From CAZPGL01 sp964586175 (GTDB lineage Bacteria > Actinomycetota > Acidimicrobiia > Acidimicrobiales > MedAcidi-G1), in contig CAZPGL010000045.1 of assembly GCA_964586175.1 (NCBI GenBank), positions 1-15,725 on the forward strand: DNA of 15,725 bases. The letters are read 5' to 3'. Shown one piece after another: positions 6,812 to 12,927 of the stretch. Below the pieces are notes generated by a model, which saw only the letters and a list, made by a program, of their open reading frames with translations, did not search any database and was not told the origin of the DNA. Position 1 is the first letter of the stretch. Every line of letters begins with the position of its first letter. A program made the translations under genes and the position numbers.

Positions 6812-6815
6812 GTTC

Positions 6816-6891
6816 TGGCACCCCCAACGGGATTCGAACCCGTGTTACCGGCGTGAAAGGCCGGTGTCCTAGGCCGCTGGACGATGGGGGC
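6816..6891 (-). tRNA. tRNA-Glu (TTC), CCA encoded
   Basis: A 76-base cloverleaf: acceptor GCCCCCA/TGGGGGT with a G1-U72 wobble, D-arm GTCC/GGAC, anticodon stem CCGGC/GCCGG with loop CTTTCAC (anticodon TTC), T-stem ACGGG/CCCGT with loop TTCGAAT, discriminator G and an encoded CCA (6816-6818). It is the first gene of the tRNA cluster. The Glu-Asp-Phe order is familiar from other actinobacteria. Confidence 0.96.
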
Positions 6892-6909
6892 TCAGACCAC
6901 GTGAGGGCG

Positions 6910-6940
6910 GCGTCACGATAGCAGGGCCGCTTCGTGACGC
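6910..6940 (-). promoter_or_regulatory. Probable tRNA operon promoter with overlapping inverted repeat
   Basis: On the minus strand TATCGT (6915-6920) is a good -10, about 23 bases before tRNA-Glu; the -35 is not clear. A 9-bp inverted repeat, GCGTCACGA (6910-6918) and TCGTGACGC (6932-6940) with 13 bases between, overlaps this -10. It may be an operator, or a 3' hairpin of the DUF2017 operon that ends 35 bases upstream. The remainder of the 83-base gap shows only a weak 5-bp stem (6951-6968) next to the DUF2017 stop. Confidence 0.4.
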
Positions 6941-6974
6941 GGTTCGCGAAAGGCGGCGATTCGCGCCTCGCCGG

Positions 6975-7463
6975 TCACCGGTCACCGAGGAGGGTCGGTT
7001 CGGCGGCGGTCACGGCTTCGTCCAGCAGCAGGCCCAACCACCCGAGCAGGGACCGCAGGGCGGCGTCGTCGGCGTCGGGGTCGAACCGGTCCTCCTCGGA
7101 GATGTCGAGTCGGGTGCCGAGCACGAGACGCAGGCCGTTGACGACGGTCATCCAGTTGGCGAGCTGTTTGCCGTCGATGTGCGTTTCGCCGATGGTCGCC
7201 TCGACCACGTCGACGGCCTCGAGGCGGCCCCGCAGCAGATCGTCGTGGACCAGCCCGGCGTAGTCGGCGTCGCGTTCGGCGTCATCGGGGTAGGCCGCCG
7301 GGTAGAGCCGGCGGAGGTCCGGATCGTCCCGTGAGTCGGCGGCGAGCAGCGACCGGAACTGCCCGGCCAGATCCAGCATCAGCTCGCGTTCGTCGTCGCC
7401 GAGGCGGATCTCGACGGAACCGTCGGGTCGGGCCCGGAAGGCGTACGGGCGACGGCGCAGCAT
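6975..7463 (-). CDS. DUF2017-family protein, ClpS-linked
   Basis: A 162-residue soluble, acidic, mostly helical protein. The opening RRRPYAFRARPDGSVEIRLGDDERELM and the closing region, LRSLLGWLGLLLDEAV, are typical of the DUF2017 proteins found directly after clpS in actinobacteria; function is unknown. Start chosen at the ATG overlapping the clpS stop (TGATG), which implies translational coupling. A longer reading frame extends upstream into clpS but lacks support. The constant pairing with ClpS suggests a link to the Clp protease or N-end-rule degradation, which is inference from neighbourhood only. It is the last gene of the ctaA-clpS-DUF2017 unit. Confidence 0.8.
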   Translation of the reverse strand: MLRRRPYAFRARPDGSVEIRLGDDERELMLDLAGQFRSLLAADSRDDPDLRRLYPAAYPDDAERDADYAGLVHDDLLRGRLEAVDVVEATIGETHIDGKQLANWMTVVNGLRLVLGTRLDISEEDRFDPDADDAALRSLLGWLGLLLDEAVTAAEPTLLGDR

Positions 7464-7768
7464 CAGGCGTCCTCGTGCTGCATGGTGGCCCACAGCCCGT
7501 GTTCGTGGAGCCGGAACACGTCCATCTCGGCCTTCTCCCTGGTGCCCGAGGACACCACGGCCCGCCCCTTGTGGTGGACATCGAGCATGAGCCGGTCGGC
7601 CTTCTCCCGGCTGTAGCCGAACAGTTTGCGAAACACGAACGACACGTACGACATGAGGTTGATGGGGTCGTTCCACACCAGCACGATCCACGGCCGTTCG
7701 GTGTCGATGGCCTCGTCGTGGCCGAGGTCGGGCTGGTCGACCTCAAGCGGCGTCGGGCCCGGACTCAC
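7463..7768 (-). CDS. clpS: ATP-dependent Clp protease adaptor ClpS
   Basis: A 101-residue adaptor that delivers N-degron substrates to the ClpC/ClpA unfoldase in the cytoplasm. Visible family features: VWNDPINLMSYV (31-42), containing the D34 that contacts the substrate N-terminal amine; KLFGYSREKADRLMLDVHHKGRAVV (48-72), with H65 in the binding region; and GTREKAE (75-81), part of the ClpC-facing surface. The start is a GTG at 7768: GGAGG lies seven bases upstream and the GTG overlaps the ctaA stop as GTGA. Upstream in-frame codons belong to a shadow frame of ctaA. The 4-base overlap with ctaA and the 1-base overlap with DUF2017 indicate one coupled transcript. Confidence 0.95.
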   Translation of the reverse strand: MSPGPTPLEVDQPDLGHDEAIDTERPWIVLVWNDPINLMSYVSFVFRKLFGYSREKADRLMLDVHHKGRAVVSSGTREKAEMDVFRLHEHGLWATMQHEDA

Positions 7769-8664
7769 GGGCCGACCTCCGAGGAGCGGGCGGGCGTCGG
7801 CACAGTGGCGACGGTGAGCCGCACCTTGACAACGGCCATCCACAGGGCGGTGGCCCCGGCGATGTGGACGGCGACCAGAATTTCCGGGACGCCGGTGAAG
7901 TACTGGGTCCATCCGACGGCCGCCTGCATGGCGACGACCACGGCCAGCATCCCGGCCCACGGTCGCATCACGGCGAGGTCGGGGTGGCGGCGGACGGTGA
8001 CGACGAGGGCCGCCACGAGCAGGATGAATCCGACGACGAGCGTGCCGTGGATCCGGGCCACGTCCCGCACGAGGAACGGCAGGCGTTCGATCGGCTCGTC
8101 GCGTGAACCGGCGTGGGGACCGGATCCGGTGACCAGGGTTCCGGAGGCCAGGACCAGCATCGCCCAGCCGGTGATCACATCGGCTCCCCGGCGCAGCAGA
8201 GGCGGTGCGGCCCACGGTCGGGGGTCGCCGGCCCGGTGGTGGAGCACGACGGCGTTCCATACGAGGACCATCGACAGGCCGAAGTGGCCCAGCACCAGCC
8301 ACGGGTTGAGGTGGCTCAGCACCACGAGGCCACCGAGCACGATCTGGCCGATCACCCCGGCGACCAGCCCCAGCGACCAGCCCACCAGGTCGGGGCGGCG
8401 GGGCCGGCGCAGCAGCGATCCGGACACGGCGAGTATGACGACCGCCGACACCAGTCCGGTGATCAGCCGGTTGCCGAATTCGATCCACCCGTGGATCTCG
8501 GCTTCGGGCACGAACTGGTCCTGTTCACAGGTGGGCCAGTCGGAACAGCCCAGCCCCGAGCCGGTGAGACGCACGGCGCCGCCGGTCACCACGATGGCCG
8601 CCAGCAGGCCGACGGCGACCGCGCAGATCCGGCGGTAGGTGGCTGGTGTCAGCGTGCGGCTCAT
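7765..8664 (-). CDS. ctaA: Heme A synthase (CtaA/COX15)
   Basis: An integral membrane monooxygenase that converts heme O to heme A for aa3-type oxidases. The 299 residues form about eight membrane helices in two similar halves. Seen: the cysteine pair C40/C46 in GLGCSDWPTC, EIHGWIEFGNR (56-66), and helix histidines H127 (LGHFGL), H206 (RIHGT) and H267 (AVHIAG). In the ExxHR-type motif of the first half, asparagine (N65) stands where heme-ligand histidine is found in the Bacillus protein. The ATG at 8664 has no Shine-Dalgarno sequence; TAGCCT on the minus strand eight bases upstream suggests a leaderless transcript. A far longer open frame runs upstream but lies antisense to the short-chain dehydrogenase. 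It is divergent from that gene, and ctaB lies 1 kb away. Confidence 0.94.
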   Translation of the reverse strand: MSRTLTPATYRRICAVAVGLLAAIVVTGGAVRLTGSGLGCSDWPTCEQDQFVPEAEIHGWIEFGNRLITGLVSAVVILAVSGSLLRRPRRPDLVGWSLGLVAGVIGQIVLGGLVVLSHLNPWLVLGHFGLSMVLVWNAVVLHHRAGDPRPWAAPPLLRRGADVITGWAMLVLASGTLVTGSGPHAGSRDEPIERLPFLVRDVARIHGTLVVGFILLVAALVVTVRRHPDLAVMRPWAGMLAVVVAMQAAVGWTQYFTGVPEILVAVHIAGATALWMAVVKVRLTVATVPTPARSSEVGP

Positions 8665-8672
8665 CGGTGACG

Positions 8673-8678
8673 AGGCTA
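8673..8678 (-). promoter_or_regulatory. Possible -10 for leaderless ctaA transcript
   Basis: The minus strand reads TAGCCT, matching TAnnnT, and ends eight bases before the ctaA ATG at 8664. No ribosome site is present in the gap. The hexamer is a modest match. Confidence 0.3.
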
Positions 8679-8712
8679 CGAGCCGGGTCGAGCATGGCCG
8701 ACGATCGGTTCG

Positions 8713-8718
8713 TAGGAT
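8713..8718 (+). promoter_or_regulatory. -10 element for leaderless short-chain dehydrogenase transcript
   Basis: TAGGAT, a good actinobacterial -10, ends six bases before the ATG at 8725. No Shine-Dalgarno sequence fits in between, so the mRNA probably starts at the AUG. Confidence 0.5.
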
Positions 8719-8724
8719 CGCCTC

Positions 8725-9552
8725 ATGCAGCTCAACGACAAGGTCGCCGTCATCACCGGTGGTGCCAGCGGTATCGGCCGGGCTCTCGCCGAGCGCTTCC
8801 ACGCCGAGGGGGCCCGGGCCGTGGTCGTCGCCGACCGCGACGCCGAGGGGGCACTGGCCGTCGCCGAGTCCATTGGGGGCACAGGCGTGGTGTGCGATGT
8901 CGCCGACGAGGCTGCGGTGGCCGCCCTGGTCACCGACACCGTCGCCTACCACGGCGGCATCGACCTGTTCGTCTCCAACGCCGGGTACGTCACCGTCGGC
9001 GGACTCGAGGCCCCGGACGACGAACTGCGCCGTATGTTCGACGTCCACGTGATGGCCCACGTGTACGCGGCCCGACACGTCATCCCCCACATGGTCGACC
9101 AGGGCGGGGGCTACCTCTTGAACACGTCGTCGGCGGCCGGCCTGCTCACCCAGATCGGTTCGCTGCACTACTCGGTCACCAAGCGGGCCGCTGTGGCCTT
9201 GGCCGAGTGGATCCGCATCACGTACGGCGACCGGGGCATCGGGGTGTCGGTGCTGTGCCCGCAGGCCGTCGAGACCAACATCAAGGCGAATAGCCCGACG
9301 GTCGATCTGCTGCCCGGCGACGAAGCCGGCAGTGCTGCGGCCGTCGATGGGGTGCTCACCGCCGAGGAGCTGGCCGGCGACGTCATCGAAGCCCTGGCTG
9401 CCGAACGGTTCCACGTGCTGCCCCACCCGGACGTGGCCGAGTACGTGCGCCGCAAGGGTGACGACGTCGATCGCTGGCTGGGCGGCATGCAGCGGTTCCA
9501 GTCCCGGTTGTTCCCCGACGGCCCGACCCCGGCCGACTGGCTGCTCGGCTGA
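8725..9552 (+). CDS. Short-chain dehydrogenase/reductase (classical SDR)
   Basis: A 275-residue NAD(P)-dependent oxidoreductase. Classical motifs: cofactor loop TGGASGIG (11-18), an acidic residue after strand 2 (VVVADRD, D37) favouring NAD(H), the SNAG motif (84-87), catalytic serine in NTSSAAG (S135/S136), and Y149-x3-K153 in YSVTK. CPQAVETNI (178-186) matches the PG-T region, with Q in place of G. The C-terminal 60 residues (HVLPHPDVAEYVRRKGDD) are longer than a minimal classical SDR. The substrate is unknown. The gene sits between ctaA and ctaB but shows no sign of heme-related function, so its position may be incidental. Confidence 0.93.
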   Translation: MQLNDKVAVITGGASGIGRALAERFHAEGARAVVVADRDAEGALAVAESIGGTGVVCDVADEAAVAALVTDTVAYHGGIDLFVSNAGYVTVGGLEAPDDELRRMFDVHVMAHVYAARHVIPHMVDQGGGYLLNTSSAAGLLTQIGSLHYSVTKRAAVALAEWIRITYGDRGIGVSVLCPQAVETNIKANSPTVDLLPGDEAGSAAAVDGVLTAEELAGDVIEALAAERFHVLPHPDVAEYVRRKGDDVDRWLGGMQRFQSRLFPDGPTPADWLLG

Positions 9553-9609
9553 ACGATTCCGCGACCTGGCCCGGTCGTCGACGCCGACCGCGGCCGTCGC
9601 CCGACCACC

Positions 9610-9615
9610 TAGTCT
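9610..9615 (+). promoter_or_regulatory. -10 element for leaderless ctaB transcript
   Basis: TAGTCT fits TAnnnT and ends seven bases before the ctaB ATG at 9623. No ribosome site is seen. This is the same arrangement as at the short-chain dehydrogenase and phosphatase starts. Confidence 0.45.
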
Positions 9616-9622
9616 GAAGCCG

Positions 9623-10507
9623 ATGTCGGCCCTGCCCACCCTTCCCCTCCGCGCCCGCGTCGCCGGGTACGTGGCGCTGACCAAGCCGCGCATCATCGAG
9701 CTGCTGCTCGTCACGACGGTGCCCACGATGTTCGTCGCCGAGCGGGGCGTGCCCGACGTGTGGCTCATGGTGGCCACGGTGGTCGGCGGCACCCTGGCCG
9801 CCGGTGGGGCCAACGCCGTCAACATGGTCGTCGACCGCGACATCGACCGCATCATGGAGCGCACCCGCGACCGACCGCTGGTGACCGGTGTGATGACCCC
9901 GAGGGCGGCCCTGGTGTTCGCGGTGGCCATCGAGGCGGCGGCCTTCGTGTGGCTGTTCGCCACCGTCAACCTGCTCAGCGCGGTGCTGGCCGTGTCTGCA
10001 TGTTTCTTCTACGTGTTCGTGTACACGCTGTGGCTGAAGCGCACCTCGACCCAGAACATCGTGATCGGAGGTGCCGCCGGTGCCGTCCCGGTGCTGGTCG
10101 GCTGGTCGGCGGTGACCAACTCGCTGGACTGGCCGCCGGTGGTGCTGTTCCTGGTCATCTTCTACTGGACGCCACCGCACTTCTGGGCCCTGGCCATCAA
10201 GTACCGCGACGACTACACGGCGGCCGACGTGCCCATGTTGCCGTCGGTGGCCACCCTGGCCGAGACGGCCACCCGCATCATCCGCTACACGGTGGTCCTG
10301 GTCGCCCTGTCCCTGGTGTTCGCACCGGTCGCCGACCTGGGTGCCGTGTACCTGGCGGCGGCCCTGGTGTTGGGCGCGGTGTTCACCGCCATGGCCGTGG
10401 CCGTCCGCCGCGATCCGGGCGAGCACACCGCCATGCGGCTGTTCACCTACTCCATCACCTACGTGACCCTGCTGTTTGGCGCCATGATCGTCGACGTCCT
10501 CGTGTGA
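9623..10507 (+). CDS. ctaB: Protoheme IX farnesyltransferase (heme O synthase)
   Basis: A polytopic membrane prenyltransferase of the UbiA superfamily that adds farnesyl diphosphate to heme B, giving heme O, the substrate of CtaA. The 294 residues include the first Asp-rich motif N67-x3-D71-x3-D75 in ANAVNMVVDRDID, followed by RTRDRPLVTG, and the second conserved region YRDDYTAADVPMLP in the second half after FYWTPPHFWALAIKYR. About nine helices are expected, and the length is normal for the family. The start is the ATG at 9623, placed by family length and by the -10 seven bases before it; longer upstream frames run through the preceding gene. It lies upstream of the oxidase structural genes, which need its product. 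Confidence 0.96.
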   Translation: MSALPTLPLRARVAGYVALTKPRIIELLLVTTVPTMFVAERGVPDVWLMVATVVGGTLAAGGANAVNMVVDRDIDRIMERTRDRPLVTGVMTPRAALVFAVAIEAAAFVWLFATVNLLSAVLAVSACFFYVFVYTLWLKRTSTQNIVIGGAAGAVPVLVGWSAVTNSLDWPPVVLFLVIFYWTPPHFWALAIKYRDDYTAADVPMLPSVATLAETATRIIRYTVVLVALSLVFAPVADLGAVYLAAALVLGAVFTAMAVAVRRDPGEHTAMRLFTYSITYVTLLFGAMIVDVLV

Positions 10508-10745
10508 GGGCTTCGAGGCGTGGGTGACGAATGCCGCCGCGGATGTGCCCGACCGGCCCCCGCATCCCGTATCGTGGCCGCTCACGAGCCACGTGAGGTT
10601 CGGGACACACGTGACGCGACTCGGCGATGATGCCGGCGCTGAGTTGTCCCCGGGCCGGTCGTGGCTCGCATAGCATCAGGTGGCCCGAGCCGGATCGGGC
10701 CCCCGACGCTGGCGCGATCCAGCCCCAACGACCGAAGAAGCTGTG
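10508..10745 (+). promoter_or_regulatory. Upstream region of the oxidase operon
   Basis: This 238-bp gap holds no convincing gene. Two candidate -10 boxes are seen: TATCGT (10570-10575, identical to the tRNA operon -10) and TAGCAT (10671-10676). Between them CACGTGA occurs twice (10590-10596 and 10608-10614), starts 18 bases apart, and CGTGGC/GCCACG form an inverted repeat around the first. These may be regulator sites for the oxidase genes. No clear -35 or ribosome site stands out. Confidence 0.4.
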
Positions 10746-12335
10746 ATGACGACTGACACCGCTGAGGAAGTGAGCGACGCCGTGCCGGCTGCTCCCTCCG
10801 CTCTCGAGGGGGCCGTGACCACCACTGACCCGGCCGTTCTGCCGCGCTACTGGATGGTGTCCGGGGGCCTCGGGCTGCTGGCCAGTGTGGTCGCCGGGCT
10901 GCTGGTCGGCCTCGAGCGGCTGGATCTGGCGACCATGGACGTCTTCGGCAGCGCCGACGAGCTCTTCCAGTTCTGGTCGGCATTCCGGGTCGGCCTGGTG
11001 TTCCTGGGGGTACTTCCCCTCCTGATCGGTCTGGCGTCCCGGATCGTGCCCCTCCAGGTCGGTGCCTCGGCACCGGCCTTTCCGCGTGCGTCGGCCCTGG
11101 CCTTCTGGCTGTGGCTGCTCGGCGGGGGCATCACGGTCGCCGGCTTCCTGATCGACGGCGGCGTCGGCACCCCGAACGGGGGCAGCCAGACCCAGGCCGT
11201 GGCCCTCACCCTGGTCGGCCTGCTGCTGGCCATCACCGGCATCCTGCTGGGCACCGTCTGCATTCTCACCACCATCGTCACCGGCCGCACCGCCGGCATG
11301 ACCCTGATCCGGGTGCCGATGTTCACCTGGTCGATGCTGGTCGCCGGCACCATCTGGATGGTCACCCTGCCGGTACTGGCCGCCAACGCCGTGCTGGCCT
11401 ACGTCGACCTGCGGGGCCGCGCCCCGGTGCGTTTCGGCGCTGAAGAGGCCATATGGGAGCAGCTCTCCTGGGCCTTCACCCACCCGCAGGTGTACGCCTT
11501 CGCCCTACCGCTGCTCGGCATCGCCGCCGACGTCCTCCCGGTCGCGGGCCGGTTCCGGCCGACCGGGCGCAACGCCCTGCTGGTGTTGATCGGGCTGTTC
11601 GGCGTGACGTCGTTCGGCGCCTACGCCCAGACCTACTTCGACCTCGGCACCCCGGTGGTCGAGGAGACCCTGTCCGTCGTCGACGCCTTCGCCGCCGTCC
11701 TGGTGGCCCTGGCCTTCCTCGGTGGCATCCTCGACTATCTGCGCCGGGGCATCGCCAACGTCGGGTCCAGGCCGCCGGCCGCCTTCGTGCTGAGCCTCCT
11801 GTCGGTGTTGCTGCTCTTCGCGGCGACCGTGGTCGGTGCCGTCCACCGCATCGAGCCCCTCGAGTTGGCCGGACGGTCAGTCGGCGGAGCCCAGATGGTT
11901 CTCACCCTCGGCGCCGCCGGCGTCGCCATCGTCGCCGGCATGGCCTGGTGGGGCGATCGGGCCGTCGGTTCGGCCACGCCGCAGGCGCCGCTGTTCGGTG
12001 GTGGCCTGGCCATCGCCCTCGGCGTCGGCCTGGTCGGCATCGCCGAGACGATCAGCGGCTTCATGGGCCTGAGGGACTTCACCGGTGACGGTGTCGTCGC
12101 CGCCGGCTCCCCGGACTCCACCGTCGACACGTTGAACGTCGTCGGGTTCGCCGGGTACGCGGTGGTCGCCGTCGGAGTCCTGGGCGTGCTGGCCGCCGGA
12201 ATCTCCCACCTTCGGTCCACCACGCCCGGTGCCGCCGATCCGTGGGGCGGCCACACCCTCGAATGGGCGAACGGCCCCGTCGAGGTCACTTCGGCCGAAC
12301 CCCTGCTGGACACGGCCGACGAGGGGAGCGCCTGA
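10746..12335 (+). CDS. Cytochrome c oxidase subunit I-like protein lacking most metal ligands
   Basis: A 529-residue, about 12-helix membrane protein that aligns without gaps to stretches of the genuine CtaD in this window: IVPLQVGASAPAFPR (100-114) against LIPLQIGARDVAFPR, GMTLIRVPMFTW against GMTLFKMPVLTW, and THPQVY (245-250) against GHPEVY. The metal ligands are nearly all gone. The helix II heme a histidine aligns with F80, the CuB His-His pair with Q295-T296 (AQTYF for AHHMF), and the HxH heme pair with A382/M384. Only H246 and Y250 remain, and the proton-gating Glu is Q248. It should not reduce oxygen. The start is uncertain: ATG at 10746 follows an in-frame GTG at 10743, and only a weak GAAGAAG precedes. 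It leads an operon and overlaps the next gene as TGATG. Confidence 0.85.
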   Translation: MTTDTAEEVSDAVPAAPSALEGAVTTTDPAVLPRYWMVSGGLGLLASVVAGLLVGLERLDLATMDVFGSADELFQFWSAFRVGLVFLGVLPLLIGLASRIVPLQVGASAPAFPRASALAFWLWLLGGGITVAGFLIDGGVGTPNGGSQTQAVALTLVGLLLAITGILLGTVCILTTIVTGRTAGMTLIRVPMFTWSMLVAGTIWMVTLPVLAANAVLAYVDLRGRAPVRFGAEEAIWEQLSWAFTHPQVYAFALPLLGIAADVLPVAGRFRPTGRNALLVLIGLFGVTSFGAYAQTYFDLGTPVVEETLSVVDAFAAVLVALAFLGGILDYLRRGIANVGSRPPAAFVLSLLSVLLLFAATVVGAVHRIEPLELAGRSVGGAQMVLTLGAAGVAIVAGMAWWGDRAVGSATPQAPLFGGGLAIALGVGLVGIAETISGFMGLRDFTGDGVVAAGSPDSTVDTLNVVGFAGYAVVAVGVLGVLAAGISHLRSTTPGAADPWGGHTLEWANGPVEVTSAEPLLDTADEGSA

Positions 12336-12916
12336 TGGCAACCGTGCTGCCTGCCGCCCCGCCGTCCCGGCCCCGCACGCTGCTCGTCGCGTCGGCATTC
12401 GGCACCGGCGGGGTGCTCATGTTCTTCGGCACCCTGTTCGCCATCTACGCCTCGGTGCGCGACGACGCGCTGGCGTGGGGCGTCGAGTGGTTCCCCGAGG
12501 GCGCCATCCAGCTGGTGCCCGGCGGCATGAACATGGCCACCATGGCGCTGTCGGCCATCACCATGGCGTGGGCCGTCCATGCCGTCATCGCCGACGACCG
12601 CATCCACGCCTACCTGGGCATGGGGCTCACCGCCGTGCTGGGGATCGCCATGATCAACCAGACGGTCTTCTACTTCAACGACATCGGCCTGCCCATCGAC
12701 CACAGCCAGTCGGCGACGCTGCTGTTCGTCATCGTCGGTGCCCACCTGGCCATGGTCGGCATCGGGGTGCTGTGGCTGGGGTTGCTGCTGCTGCGGGCCT
12801 TTGGCGGCCAGGACACGGGTCGGCACCGTGACCTCGTGGCCGCCGCCGCCATCTACTGGTACGCCGCGGTGGCCGTCTACACGGTCATCTGGCTCTCCAT
12901 CTACATCGCCAAGTAG
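12335..12916 (+). CDS. Divergent cytochrome c oxidase subunit III-like membrane protein
   Basis: A 193-residue protein with about five helices and the general shape of actinobacterial CtaE. The segment GGVLMFFGTLFAIYASV (25-41) lines up with the family SELMFFAGLFAFYFS but has lost the conserved Glu. GAHLAMVGIG (135-144) lines up with FHGLHVTGG and keeps the first His only. YWYAAVAVYTVIWL (174-187) replaces the YWHFVDVVW signature. It is therefore either a very divergent subunit III or a degenerate paralog matching the subunit I-like protein upstream. The ATG overlaps the preceding stop (TGATG) and has GAGGGGAG six bases upstream. A conventional ctaE may lie beyond the window; that cannot be seen here. 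Confidence 0.75.
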   Translation: MATVLPAAPPSRPRTLLVASAFGTGGVLMFFGTLFAIYASVRDDALAWGVEWFPEGAIQLVPGGMNMATMALSAITMAWAVHAVIADDRIHAYLGMGLTAVLGIAMINQTVFYFNDIGLPIDHSQSATLLFVIVGAHLAMVGIGVLWLGLLLLRAFGGQDTGRHRDLVAAAAIYWYAAVAVYTVIWLSIYIAK

Positions 12917-12927
12917 GACGACACGAC

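Noticed and set aside
6600..6891. tRNA cluster considered as an integration site of a mobile element
   Set aside because: No integrase, no duplicated tRNA 3' end and no change in composition on either side.
6975..7691. 238-residue version of the DUF2017 protein
   Set aside because: The extra N-terminal part is clpS read in another frame; the ATG at 7463 overlaps the clpS stop and fits the family length.
7765..9969. Very long leftward open frame extending ctaA to 734 residues
   Set aside because: The extension is antisense to the short-chain dehydrogenase and ctaB, has low-complexity composition and no family features; the CtaA family starts at the methionine at 8664.
10680..10745. GTG at 10680 as an earlier start of the subunit I-like gene
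   Set aside because: It adds 22 residues without family similarity and lies only three bases from a possible -10, too close for a leaderless start; no ribosome site precedes it.
10455..11483. 342-residue leftward open frame across the ctaB end and subunit I-like gene
   Set aside because: Spans a gene boundary on the other strand and is Gln/Gly/Asp-rich without domains.
10746..12335. Subunit I-like gene considered a pseudogene
   Set aside because: The frame is intact for 529 residues, it has coupled overlap with the next gene and no internal stops or frameshifts; loss of ligands alone does not make it a pseudogene.
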